This document shows positions 9,414 to 21,076 of a stretch of DNA of 33,915 nucleotides, one piece after another. The position numbers and the translations under genes were made by a program. Where the stretch lies: positions 1 to 33,915 of the forward strand of contig JNDT01001141.1 of assembly GCA_000697055.1 (NCBI GenBank), given 5' to 3'. The number at the start of each line of letters is the position of its first letter. Position 1 is the stretch's first letter. This DNA comes from Saksenaea vasiformis B4078 (lineage: Eukaryota; Mucoromycota; Mucoromycetes; Mucorales; Saksenaeaceae). The notes below the pieces were generated by a model, which saw only the letters and a program-made list of their open reading frames with translations, was not told the origin of the DNA and ran no database searches.

Positions 9414-11642
9414 TTAGGTGTAGGCTGAAGATGGGCCAGGGGACACAAAGCTATTGGTGGGTGTCATTGTCGTTTGTACGGCCAGCCGTTTTCCTTTGAG
9501 CATATTTTTCAATGCACGCAAGGCAAACACCGTTAAGCCTATCCCGGCCCAGTCTTCATCATGCAGATCTCTTAGGTCGCCTACAGTCATGATATCTTGG
9601 TTTTGTAATTTTTTGATCCACTCGTGGGCTTTCTCCTGACTTCGGTGGGATGCCATGGCGCAATCCTGTACAAACACCGCAATGTCTGTGTCATCCGAGT
9701 ACTCTATTATGACGTAATGAATGGTGGGAATGAAGCCATTTTTTTTCCTTACCTTCCAAGATATGTGACACCAATTGATCGCGCACCAAAGGACTATCTT
9801 CCGTTTTCAGTGACTCGGCCGTACCTGAAACATCGTCCTTCGGAGCTTCTCTGGTACCGACTTTTTCGATACCTAATCCGTCCCGTTCCTCCAATGTCGG
9901 GACTTTTGCGCCCTCGACCTCCGCTTGAACGTCACGCAAACCTCGTATAGCATCACGATAACGAGATTCAGCCGTTCGAGCACGGTTCTCGTAGCCTTCG
10001 CATTTTGCTTCGAGTTCTTTTACCAGATCTGTGGTACGCGTGAGCTCGGCTCGAGTCTTATCCAGTTCAGAGCGGATATCGCTTTCCCGACGCCAAACAG
10101 AACGTCGCACTTGTTCTGCTTGTTCATCCTCACTGGGTTTATCAATATCTCTCAAGATACGGTTAATTTCTTTTGTAATATGATGCTGATATCGTTCCGG
10201 GAGCACCTGCTCTTCAATCTTAAAAATAAAATATAAAAAGGACGATGAGCATCAAAAATTAGGAATATGTGAATTTTGCTTTTACTCACCATTTCCCGAA
10301 CCACCTCTTCTGCTGTGTCCGTTTCGACATTAAAATCGAACTTGACAGAGAGTTTATCCATTCCTTTGAAGACAACTTGAAGGGTCATATGTACGTGATT
10401 GGGATCTGCTGCAAGCAGAACAACATCGGGTTCGACCGCCAGAAAGGAATGCTCAAGAATCTCATGCGCAGCCATACGTTCCTCTTCTGGTCCCAAACAA
10501 TTGGTAATAACGGCCAAGACTTCTGTGTTCTGCACCTTTTGAAGACAGGCAGGCTTCACGCCTGCCGACACCTTTTTATAGATCTGAGCAGCATTTCTGC
10601 ACTCGCCGTAGGGGTATTCGCCGGTCGCCATTTCGAGCAGACACATGCCGAATGCATAAATGTCGACCTTTTCACTGTAACCTTGTTCTTCGTACATCTC
10701 TGGCGCCATGAACTCGGGTGTGCCGATAATGGTGTATTTCTTTCCGAGCTTCATTTCCGCTGTGCCCATATCTCCAATTTTGACTTCGCCATGGGCTCCA
10801 TTGATAAAGATATTGTCGCATTTAATGTCGCGATGAATGATGGGTGGGTTGTGGCCGTGCAGATAAGCCAAGCCTTTCAAGATCTGACGGGACCACCGTT
10901 TGACAATTTTTATGTTGGGTAACGGGGAAAGTTTTCGAATGTACTCGCGCAGCGTGCCAGATGTCATGAGTTCGGTGACAAATACAAATTCGTTCTCGCC
11001 ATACCAGGCGTCATGGAATGCAATGATGTTTGGATGTCGCACTGACTTGAGGATCTGAATCTCGTGCTCCAAATCTTTGTTGTTCGGCGATTGCATAGCC
11101 TGCGAAGGTAAGGTTGAGTAAAAAAAAAAGCAAAACCAAACCTTCAACCTTCTTACCTGAATGGTATTCCAAGCAACTTCGTAACCCTCCTCTCGATCAA
11201 TGGCTTTGTAGACAATTTTATATGCTCCTTTTCCCAGTAAGGTATTCAATTTGACGTAACGTTCATTGGGAGAGACTTCAACGACATGCTCAGTACCATG
11301 AGATGAGGATTGATCGATTATTTCATGGGCATGTAACATCGAGAGTCCACCGTAGGGATCTCGTTGTTGCTGTTGTTGTTGAAAGGATGTAGAACTTTGC
11401 GTCGGATAAGCGGTATAAGGAGTCGAGAAGGAAACGGTTTTTTCGTACTCTGAGCGTTCCGTGGGAGAAGACGAGGTAGGGTAATGGTCAGTGGTTGTAA
11501 TAGTCCGTTCTCCATCTGGACTGTAGGATGGGAGGTTATGATAATTGCCTGTCAGTGGTCCTCCAGGCTCCTCATCATTAGAGGAATCTTGGCTTGTCGT
11601 CGTCGTTGTGGCAGGACTGACGTGCTGCTGTGAATCAGACAT
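9414..11642 (-). CDS. WNK-like protein kinase with C-terminal SAM-like domain
   Basis: Four exons, 11642-11157, 11099-10290, 10218-9753 and 9703-9414, give 683 residues. An N-terminal Ser/Thr/Gln-rich tail (1-125) leads to a kinase domain (about 127-382). The strand-3 VAIK lysine is replaced (VAWNT, W158) and a lysine sits in the glycine loop (GKGAYK, K142), the hallmark of WNK kinases. HRDIKCDN is at 251-258 and GTPEFMAPEMYEE at 288-300. The DFG-equivalent reads DMGTA (272-276), where animal and plant WNKs have DLGLA. A region with FKGMDKLSVKFDF (about 400-432) resembles the PF2/OSR1-C fold. A charged, probably coiled-coil segment follows (about 440-530), then a SAM-like helical domain (about 606-655, with TVGDLRDLHDEDWAGIGLT). 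WNKs control ion transport and osmotic responses through downstream kinases; the fungal role is unknown. I start at ATG 11642; the frame continues upstream only through a GTG. Confidence 0.88.
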
Positions 11643-13243
11643 GCTGAGTAATGATATGGCCTGCACTACGAATATTGCGTTGTTCTATCCAGTCAGATGT
11701 GCCTGAAGCAGCCCAGGCTGTGGAGTTTGCACAACACCACAAATCAAAAGTAGCGTTTTACAAAGTAATATAGAATAAAAAAGAAATTGTTTAAAGAAAA
11801 AGGAATAAAAAAAGGAATTATATATATATATGTGTGTGTGAGAGAGTGTGCGTGTGCGAATGTATGTACGAAATGTATGTGAGAATAGATATATATGGCG
11901 ATATATATATATATATAATTTGGTTTAGTCGGTTAAAGGAAGGGAAAAAAAAGAGAGAGAAGGGAAAAACAGTACGACCTTAGCAGTCGCACATTGCCCA
12001 TTTTGCCTTATTGGCCATCCGGCCCCAAATTTCAGTGGCTGAGACAAATTCACGAGGTCGGCCGCCGTCTCAAAATTGGGCGTCGCACCTTGAAAATCGA
12101 GTCGCATGCTGCTGAGACATTTCGAGAAGTCAACTTGGTTCGCCGATGATATACGTGCTGCAGTATTAGAAATGCTACCCTCTATTACTAATCTTTTATC
12201 ATAAAGAATCAAAGATAGATAGATAATAACAGCAGCATTCTTTGCAATAAGTGTGATGGTGCACATTTTAGGTCCCGCCCTGTTTCAGTAGGCCATGTGC
12301 TGGGCAGCGGATTAAAGCATCTGCACCTGCTCCAAGTTATTGCGACACTGAACAACAATAGAACGATTACAAAGGTTTCCGATGTCTGAGGAAGAATCGT
12401 GATTATTTCCTGCCTTTTTCTGAGACTTTTACCAGCGTTAACCGAAACAGAACGATAATTTCTTCCATAGTTTCTTATTCAGCGGTGGGATAGCTTTAGC
12501 GGTTCTAATACTCATCATGTGAAGACCGACGAGTTTTGTTGGTTATAAATGCACATTTAACCCCCCGCTATCGTCAGACAACACAGCGCTTAACATTGTG
12601 ATCACAGTAAATGACACTCTCCACGGCAAAAAAGAGTAACTTAAAATATTATCCAGTGGTTTCTACCGCTTGTGATCACTTGTACAGCAAATGACTCGTC
12701 TTTTCCCAATGTTATTGTCTCATCGTCGATATAGATATTGCAGCGGTATGTAACCAATTACAATATGGATATTTCGGATATTTCTTCAGAGGATCTCTCT
12801 GCCTCAGTCGCCATTATTAGCCTGTGGATTCATTGACGCTTTCTAAATTTTTTTTGTGGATTATCTTTCTGTCGTGGCTCCATGGGATTGAACGATGTGG
12901 GATAAGCATAGTAGATTGTCCTTCCAAACAGGTATCCGACCATGCTGAACTTTGAACGCCTTGTCCCGCACCCCCTTTCACTATAAATCACAGATTGGAC
13001 TATCTCCTTCGTTTTCCTTACAAGCACCAAAATTAGCAGTTCCTGCCTTGTGAAAAAAACGGGTTCTCGGATGTACCCATAGCTACGGCAAAGCGTACGT
13101 AATGTTCTGGTTTGGTGTCGCCACGATCCATGCGCAATGACCCCTTCGAGAGGGTCCACAAAACACATGATGAAAACACATAACTTATAGTAATATTCTT
13201 GGACATGGCTGTTACAAGCAGCTCTTAAGGCAAGTGCAAAGAA
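11643..13243. other. Kinase 5' flank; no recognisable gene
   Basis: It holds the upstream region of the WNK-like gene, a dinucleotide repeat (11818-11918), and ORFs at 11925-12266 (-) and 12830-13249 (-). The latter is open for 139 codons and rich in Arg/Lys at its C-terminus, but I cannot assign it, and no flanking splice-compatible exons with family similarity were found. Part of the region may be the 5' UTR or UTR intron of the kinase. Confidence 0.4.
11818..11918. repeat. Compound TA/TG/AG microsatellite
   Basis: A TA run (about 11819-11830) passes into TG and AG repeats, then imperfect GTAT units, then a second TA run (about 11900-11917). It lies 175-275 bp upstream of the kinase start codon, so it may fall in its promoter or leader. 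Confidence 0.9.
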
Positions 13244-16113
13244 GTGCAAGTCACTAAGACACTTTCCTTACTAACTATACAGCTCTTCTGTAAGGATAGA
13301 CAAGCAGTAGCGCTGAAAGTGTGCACGCTAAAGTTGCCGAATGTTAAAATCATTGCATGGCTGGTCATTATAGATATTATAACCGTATACGTAATCTTAA
13401 TACATGCCTTCAAGAGTCTTCATGGGGAAGTTTTTGCGGAAGTGGTACTACTGGTGATAAATGTGGCGCAGAGCTCCTCAGCAGGAGCATTCGCGTCCTA
13501 TTTTATATTGGAATCTGTTACACGTGGTAGCATTATTTTTTACCATGGTTTTATCTTATTTGTATGATGATGGCAATGTTATAGGGAGAAGAGAGAGAGA
13601 TTTGTTCACTCTATAAGTGACCACGATGGGCAGGAAACATCTATATCTGAATAATATTTTAAGTCTTCCTTTTTCCTGCCAGAGAGAGAGTCTTTTTATT
13701 GTGATTGCAATGTCAAGTACTACGTTGTTTGGAGTCAGTGGGATGCGAATGTGAGTCCATAACCAACCAGACAGATCAATCCTCATATGACGAGTATTGC
13801 AACCACTGCTGCGATTCCACCACCGCTTTGATTTTTCAAAGCTCGCCTGATAGATCCTTTTTTTAAATGCGACCAAATCTTCAACTGGTTAACAGCAACC
13901 TCAGATCTCGCTAGTGTGTGCATTGTGTGCTGAGAAAGAGTGTGCTGTCGTCAGGAGACATGTGGTCAAACATGTTGGAGTTTGTGCCCCAAGTGGCGTA
14001 TTGGATACGAGGCACTTCCTCGCAGACTTCAGCTATGAAGAGCTTTTCGTTCCTAACCATTGTCGCAGATCGGATGAAAATGGAACATGGTCAATTGGCA
14101 ACCCAACGTCCCTGCAATCTTTAGTATAGAATAACGGCATGTGATGGCTTCGTTTGGCGTCAGCCAATCGCTTGATTTGACCGAAAAGGCGGTAAATGAA
14201 ATGTCGTTCGTCAACTGAACTTTTTTTTTTGGTTGTTGCAGCGTTTGCGTGTGAGACTAAATAATATCAGGCGTTGCAATCAGAGCATCCACCACTTTGT
14301 AAAAGAAAGTTAACGAAGGAAAGAGAGAGGGTAAACAAGATGACGAAACAACGGATACATAGCAGTTCTAGAGAATAATTAATAACGGCTGGTACCACGT
14401 ACATCAGTCAAAATTTATCCGTGTGCGTTGCTTAGGGGAATGAAACACGGGGCGTACCCAGAAAGCTAGTATATGATTTCTGGATGTAAGCAACGGTTGC
14501 TCTATTGATTGTACAGGTCCACAATCAAATGAAGGTCCGAAGGACAACGGTTTTTCAGGGGGGAAAGGGACAAGCATCATGCAGACCATGGTGCACGTCA
14601 ACGCACGGGCCTTTTACCAGTCAACAAATGCAGCCAAAGTCCAAGGAAATGAGAAGCAAGGAGGATGCGTTGAATGCATTGTTTAGTGGGTGGTACCGAC
14701 TCCGGTCTTGCGCATTCGGATGTACGGGCAAAAACACCGAAAGAGAAAAAAAAAAGAGAATTGTACCAATAGAAAAAAAGGGCTGGGCAGTAATCTTCCT
14801 GAAACAAGGTTGTCAAGGAGGAGATGCATACTGGCAACAATGCCACATCGATACAAAAGGTCTCCGAGTTGCAGATTGCGGCGGGTATAGGGTGCATTTG
14901 GCAATCGATTATCTGCAAAGAGATGAAAATGGTTTATTCTTTTCAGAAGAAAAGAAGCTTTTTCTATCTGCATGGGAATTATTTTCTTGTCCTCTTGTTT
15001 GTTTTGAGTTTGCTTTTGTCTCATTTAATATGATGTCCGATAATACAGCCTTAACAAATCGTACAATTCTAAGTACTTCGAATAAATAAAAAAAAAAGGA
15101 AAAGAAAAAAATCAGGAATGCTGAAAGAACTGTCGACTGTAAAAATTTTATTGGTCAATCATCACGATTCAGGGCTCGGATTCATTGCCGAGCAATTGAA
15201 AGGGAGTCGCATACCATTTTGCAATGCAAACAGTGTTAGCGATGTAGACGATGGTTACTTAACAACGAGTCAAAAAACAAAAAGCACCCATTGTCTAGAG
15301 ATGTTTCGGTAGAAACTAAGAGCTGCATACTTTCTCGATCAGAGGCAAACGTGGCCACACTCAAAATTAGGCTTTTTCCTCGGATATGAATGGTAGAATC
15401 CGTACACACTCCGAGCACATGAGATTGAGTGGTTGATTGAAGACAGAAAGTCTTTCTTGGAAAGGTTAGATCCTGATTTGTCGAAAATCACCATATGTCA
15501 TTGATCAGACGATCGACGGTCTGGATTATTTGTGCGAGCTTACAAACGGAATAGAGTTCAAAATAGTATTAACTTTTGTTATCTACCAAACTTTTGGCTG
15601 TGCTTCATAGACTGTTACTATGGCAGGCGATTATTACAACGGATGACAAGAAGGTTGAAAAAAAGAAGAAAAGGAAAAAAAAAAAAGACGCTGAGTTTTT
15701 TGTTTGAGGTGGGCACGGTACCATCGTCTTCTATATCCGAAAATAGGGAATCAAGGTGTGAAAAAAACAAAAAAGCCATCCAAAAGTCTTTGCATAAACA
15801 AAAGGATTCTGTATCCAGGCAAACCATAATTTTAAGCAATGGTATGGCAACCCAAAGTTTGATGCTGTTTGTTATCTGTAAGATCAAATGGTACATTAAA
15901 TAAATCATAGCATGTGCTCTCTCTTGTTTTTTGAGCCAGCGCGCAAAACCCCGATCCAACCCTTTTTTTTCCCTCTTTTTTTTTTTTTTTTTTCAGCTGC
16001 GCCCAAGACATTTTTTTTTATTTTATAACAGACGTTTCCTTTTTCTTCATAAAATTATCGCGCGGACCTTTTTTTTTTTCATCCTTTTCCACTGTACATA
16101 GACAACACTATCG
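13244..16113. other. Long stretch without a recognisable gene
   Basis: Several unrelated ORFs occur. 13244-13567 (+), 107 codons, has two hydrophobic stretches that could be membrane spans, starts at a non-obvious ATG and has no stop-free extension. Others are 13556-13876 (-), 14505-15089 (+, 194 codons, lacking an ATG at its nominal start) and 15118-15312 (+). None shows a motif I recognise. Long A and T tracts are frequent (for example 15062-15080 and 15670-15690). From 15960 to 16090 there are repeated T-runs, forming the pyrimidine-rich upstream region of the methyltransferase gene. Confidence 0.4.
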
Positions 16114-17423
16114 ATGGGCATTGTTCAATCTAAGAGAAAATTGAAAGAGAAGACGTTGGCATCATCAGGTGTTGATGACATACCACCGCATAGTCAACTA
16201 CGCACGAGTCATTTATCTTATCATCGATCAAACAACAATAGTTCCAGTACTAATACACGTACTACAACAAGTACAGAAGAAGCTGTATTACCTCAACCAG
16301 TGCGTCCAGCACATGATTTTGCTGGTGTACAATCCAATAGTCATTTCTTACCAAAAGATTGGGAAGCACAAGATAGTTATTACACTGTAAGACGCAACGA
16401 AAGAAAAAGAAGAAGCATTTTTAGCTGAACGCCTTTTTAGCAACACTTTGCACTAAAACAGTTATTTGGCGAGTAAGTCAATCGTCTTGTCTGATCTTCA
16501 TTCAAAAACTTATATCGCCTCATATTTTTTTTTTTTTTTGTACAGCATTGTCTTGCAGCCTGTTGTTGGTAAATTGACACCAGGCGCGTGTGTGGTCGAT
16601 TTTGGATGTGGTACGGGTGCATGGATTTTGGTAAGACAAAAAAGAAATGTTCGTTTTGTAGCCTAACATCATCCCATATAGGATATGGCCACACAGTATC
16701 CTGAATGTCAATTTATTGGGATCGAAATCGCGGGAATGACGGAGGGTGCAGCTGACACGTTGCCATTGCCTAATGTGCGATTTGAAATGACGAATACACT
16801 GGAAGGCTTGCCATTGGCTGATGCGAGTGTCGATGTCGTTCACTTCCGCGCACTGTATCTTACATTTAAACAAGATGATTGGGCCGCTGCTCTACGTGAA
16901 GCCTACCGCATTCTAAAACCAGGAGGTGTTATTCAACTCATGGAATCTCATAATGTGGTAATGTTAAGAAATACTCATTTTCTATTATTTATTTCTCATG
17001 TTTTTACTTAGCCAAATGGAACGGTGTTGATTGAATCGTTCATTGAAACAGTGCGTAACATTCTCAGAACGGAGGACAAAGACTATGATGTGGCACCCAA
17101 ATTATCCACGTTCCTTGTCAACGCTGGTTTTCAGGTGACACTTTCAAAAAAGAAAAAAATTCATTTTGGTAAGTTTTGGCGTATTATTTCTTTTGTTGAA
17201 TTCCTCACCCTTATTATTTGTAGCTTCCGATGGTAAATTGGGTGAAGAGTTTACAGCTGTTACTTTAAGAGCATTCCAATCTTCTCAAACTTACTTAGCA
17301 CCTCGAATGGGATTGGATGAGGATGACTACCGTCATCGGGTCGAAATGGTGTGTGCTCAATGTGTTCAACATGATGCACATTTGGCTTGGTATGCGTATG
17401 CCGCCAGGAAACCAGTCGGGTAA
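16114..17423 (+). CDS. SAM-dependent methyltransferase with N-myristoylation signal
   Basis: Six exons, 16114-16386, 16441-16472, 16546-16630, 16682-16957, 17012-17168 and 17224-17423, give 340 residues. Residues 1-90 are polar and low-complexity. The class I methyltransferase fold starts after QHFALKQLFG (92-101): motif I VVDFGCGTGAW (118-128), the acidic end of strand 2 FIGIEIA, then LPLADASVDVVH, and ILKPGG before the fifth strand. The type resembles the broad fungal LaeA/UMTA-like group, but the substrate cannot be told from sequence. The N-terminus MGIVQSKRK has Gly2, a small/aliphatic residue 3, Ser6 and following basic residues, which fits N-myristoyltransferase sites and suggests membrane anchoring. 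Exon 2 is only 32 bp; choosing its acceptor after gcctttttag restores the conserved QHFALK segment. The next gene starts 471 bp downstream on the same strand. Confidence 0.85.
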
Positions 17424-17894
17424 AGCCGTAGTTTTCCTTTTATGGCAACTCACATGTCCCACAAAAACCCCACAAACATATACATACCTGTCTATTTCTT
17501 CTATCTCTCTCGCTTTATCTTTCATTCCCCCTATACACAATAACCTTCCCTCTGGCTCGGCCGGTCCGATGTAAACACGCTTCTATTGTCTTTTCCTTCT
17601 TCTTTTTTTTTTTAATTTCATGAAACCAAATAGACCGCGGCATACAATAATATTTGTGATTTGAACAGCCAGCCACGTGTGGATGGTAATGACTAGAGTT
17701 TGCCGATCATGCGTTTTATAGGTGTTCTCCCTTTAAAAGGCAACCAGTTCTTGTCCCCTTTTTCTATCATAAAAACCCGTCATCTATACGCTTATCTCTC
17801 TCTTTCCTTCCTTTTTTTTTTCTTTAACCTTCCCTCTTTCTTGCTTTTCTCTTTTTCTTTTTCCCTTCGTTCTTCACTCATTTATACTCTTCAA
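17424..17894. other. Intergenic, pyrimidine-rich promoter of the transporter gene
   Basis: It contains the methyltransferase 3' flank and the upstream region of the transporter. From about 17780 to 17890 the plus strand is almost pure C/T, with an 11-base T-run, ending 5 bp before the ATG at 17895. Such CT-rich leaders are common around fungal transcription starts. No ORF with family similarity is present. Confidence 0.5.
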
Positions 17895-19584
17895 ATGACA
17901 CTGTACGGAACAATCCCTAAAACCCATTATTTATCTAAAGCCGAACGTGATCTATTACAAGCAGATCGACCCGGTTATGGTTCACGGAGTATAACCGAAG
18001 CTGCGTTTAACATGGTCAATGCTACAGTAAAGTATTAGATCGAGATCTAAAGAATAAGTTGGTGTCTTATCTCGTCAGTTTAGGTTGGCGCAGGCATTAT
18101 CGGTTTGCCATTTGCTATTGCCCACGCAGGCTTTATTGCAGGCATATTTTTATCCATGTTCGTAGCCACACAATCACAACTAGGTCTCTACCTACTGATC
18201 GTCGCTGGTCAACGCGTAGGCGTCTATAAATTTGCCCTGTTAATTGAATACGTAATGGGACGCTTTGGTTATCATCTCTTAAATTTTATCGTCTTCGTCC
18301 AAGCAGGCGGTGCTTGCGTCAGTTATTTTATACGTATGGATTTTCCACCACAGAAAAAAAAAAAAAAGAAAGAAAACTAATAGTTTCTTTTTTCTGCTTA
18401 TTTAGTTCTGGGCGACAGCGTGCCTGTCTTGTGTGAGCGCTATCTTCCACAATTTCCTTTTCTTGCGAATCGAATATGTGTTGTTTTTTTGATTGGTACC
18501 GTTTGTGTAAGGCATCTCAAACTTTAAGACCACAAAACCCCAACCCACCAACGAATTCGTCATAGATCCTCCCACTGACGTTTCCAAGATCCATTGGTTC
18601 CTTGGCAAGATGGTCGATTGTATCCGTACTTTGTCTTCCCGTCATTCTCCTGACACTTATCATTCGTGCCCCAGCCTATACACCTGAATCTCCCATTCCG
18701 GTGACCTGGTTTGGACCTGATGTGTTTGGTGCGTTGAGTATCATGGCCTTCGCTTTTACTTGCTCTCACGTGGCATTTAACAACTATCTAACGCTCAATG
18801 ATCAATCGACGCGTGCTTGGCGTACCACGACGGTCATGGCCACCTTTATCAGCTGGAAAGGATCCATGATTTTTGGCATCGTCGGCTACCTCTGTTTTGG
18901 GATGGACGTGAAATCCAATCTATTTCTGAACTTCGCTAACGATGACCCAGTGGTGAACATTGGTCGTCTGGCTCTCGCGTGCAGCATGATTCTCAGCATA
19001 CCGTAAGAGTTTCCGATTGAAACGTTGCATCATTCATCTTTTTTTTTCTATGCAGCTCGGCATTTTTCCCTACACGTGAGGCCGTCCAGAAATCCTTGGG
19101 CTTTGAGAACGCCACAACACAACCGACAAAGACACAGCACTACATTGTCACCGTTATTCTATTCTACCTTGCCCTTGGACTCGGCGTTATCATCCGCGAT
19201 CTTGGAAATGTTTATCGTATTGCAGGAAGCATTTCTGCTACCGCCCTGGCCTTCATTCTTCCCGGAATAGCTTATCTTGCCACAAGGTTCCGTCCCCGAC
19301 CAGCAACGGCCGTATACCCCACGCTCACTGTCACCACCACGGTCGCACCCGATGAGTGGGACAAATCCCACATCGTCTCAGACGTAGCCTCCGTCGCCTC
19401 TTCCTCAAAACCCATCTTTGATGAAGAAGATCTATCAACGATCGATGGCGATGGCGAACTAGAACAGGTGTCACAGGATATTCCCCAGACATGCTGGTGG
19501 TACGATGCAGCTGCAGTTAGTCTCATCCTTTGGGGTTTTACCGTCATGGTCTTTTCCACATCAGGTGCACTTTCCTCCTCTTAA
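17895..19584 (+). CDS. AVT/SLC38-type amino-acid transporter
   Basis: Five exons, 17895-18026, 18084-18333, 18406-18506, 18566-19002 and 19056-19584, give 482 residues. A polar N-terminus leads into SITEAAFNMVNATVGAGIIG and LPFAIAHAGF, the first-helix signature of the Aa_trans family (AVT/SLC32/36/38), across an exon junction. About eleven hydrophobic segments follow, including one ending in YFI-LLGDSVP that is restored only by splicing at 18333/18406. Between the last two predicted spans lies a long cytosolic loop with acidic FDEEDLSTIDGDGELEQ. Yeast AVT members move neutral or cationic amino acids across the vacuolar membrane; the substrate here is not deducible. The donor for intron 3 is taken as gtaagg at 18507, which keeps the frame. 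The gene converges on CSN6 with 134 bp between stops. Confidence 0.88.
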
Positions 19585-19718
19585 ATGGTTCGTTTTTATT
19601 GGTATTTACTTCTCCCCTTCTTTCCCGTTTTGCCCTTTTTTATTTTTAATACTTTATACCCCTCCCTCCAATTTGCTTTTTTTTTCTTTGTTCTTCTTGG
19701 TTTTGGTGAGAGAGGAAA

Positions 19719-21076
19719 TCAATGGTGACCGCGTGAAAAGGTACGCTGTACAAATGATCAGGAACCATAGACAAGAAACAAACAGCATGTGCCCAATAAT
19801 AATAATAATTACCCTTCCCTTTCTCGGACCACCTTGCAATTGGCCCGAATTTCCGGATCCGCCATAAACCAAATTAAACTTGTCAATAAGATCATTCATC
19901 GTATTTACTCCTGTTGTGACGGTGGCGAGATATGCCATCAATAAGACATCAATGGATTCCTTTTTTAAGAATTAGCCTGTATATAGATAATAAAACGGGT
20001 TGTTACCATTGAGAATTGGTCATCAAAGACTTTGCTATCCATCACAGGTAGCCGTCGACATAAGCTGGATATTTGTCGAACAATATCATGATCCATCGGA
20101 ACCGCACCATTCTTGGCATCCTCAAGGTACTGATGTAGGATTCGGATCTTACCATACAACATTGCAATAGCGTTACGCTGAGTAGTCAGATGGGATACCA
20201 CTTGATAAGAGTCACCATCAGATCTGCGTGCTCTTCTTTCTGATGCAACTCACATGCACTACTTAGACTAGCTTCTGCGCCAGAAACACTTGGTTTCGCC
20301 ACGTGGTCTACTGCTACTCTCTCGGCTTCGTTGGTTTCGACTTTGTATGGCACTTTGACAAACATCAACCTTGCGTCATGAATATCAATCATCGACTCAT
20401 AGATGCTCACAGGGAATTCTTTCGCGCCACTTGCCAATGAAACCGGATTGAGCTGTAGAAAGAGAGACGATTCATTGACTTCCAGGAACTTTTTCCTCAA
20501 ATAATAAAAATCAGTGATGTGTTCCGATAAAAAAATGCATTATATGCATATACCTGGTCATGAAGTTTCAAATCAGATTCAGTAGGTGCTGCGCCCACAG
20601 AATACCATCCCATAAAATCAAGTTGAGGAAATACTTGCTTCACTAATCTTTCTCCGTGAGGAAATCTAATCAACCACTCTCTTCGTTACATTGTTCTTGC
20701 TTTGTTGCGAGATACTCGCGGTCAATCATATCCGGATGAGGTGGTAATTCAAACGAGTTGATGATATCAATTTCACGGCCAGACTGCTTGGCCAACAACG
20801 CACCACGCAGAAGTCCTATCGACATATTGATATTTACACGAAACAGTGCTAATCCTAACCTTTCTCGACAAGTGAAGGATCTTGAAGTTTGATGCGAGTG
20901 TAGTGGTCCGACACATTCAATAGCACGAGCGGGTGACTAGAATCGTCCTCAGTCGCTTGCTACACACATACTATGGTACAGCATGCTTACACAGAAATGG
21001 AAAGACCGGAATTACTTTCAATATCGGATACAATGACAGATTTTTGTCCCTCATCGCTAATGTCCATGGCGCTCAT
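19719..21076 (-). CDS. csn6: COP9 signalosome subunit 6 (CSN6)
   Basis: Eight exons, 21076-20991, 20936-20860, 20815-20690, 20642-20554, 20488-20254, 20200-20007, 19959-19813 and 19745-19719, give 326 residues, close to human CSN6 (327). The MPN fold begins at SISVHPLVLLNVSDHYTR and continues through INSFELPPH, FPQLDFMGWYSVGAAP and NESSLFLQLNP. The JAMM zinc-site histidines that follow GWY in CSN5 are absent, as expected for the inactive MPN subunit that pairs with CSN5. Conserved downstream segments include VPYKVETNEAERVAVDHVAK and MAYLATVTTGVNTMNDLIDK. The complex removes Nedd8 from cullins. An upstream in-frame ATG at 21205 would add 43 residues; I prefer 21076 because the length then matches the family. 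The final 27-bp exon, ending PRKGRRTFSRGHH, is less certain: reading through the intron instead gives an isoleucine run and a longer tail. Confidence 0.9.

Noticed and set aside
10269..10922. 217-codon plus-strand ORF
   Set aside because: It lies antisense to the kinase domain exon; the kinase frame carries all the conserved motifs, so this is a shadow.
11643..11666. Eight-codon upstream extension of the kinase
   Set aside because: The extension begins with GTG, not ATG; the first ATG in frame is at 11642.
14505..15089. 194-codon plus-strand ORF
   Set aside because: It has no ATG at its nominal start and no family similarity, contains A/G-rich low-complexity runs, and overlaps minus-strand ORFs of equal quality; not enough support for a gene.
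19654..19812. Read-through C-terminus of CSN6 with an isoleucine run and hydrophobic tail
   Set aside because: A good donor (gtaatt) and acceptor (ttgtacag) remove the segment and give a short basic end, closer to the family; CSN6 has no membrane tail.
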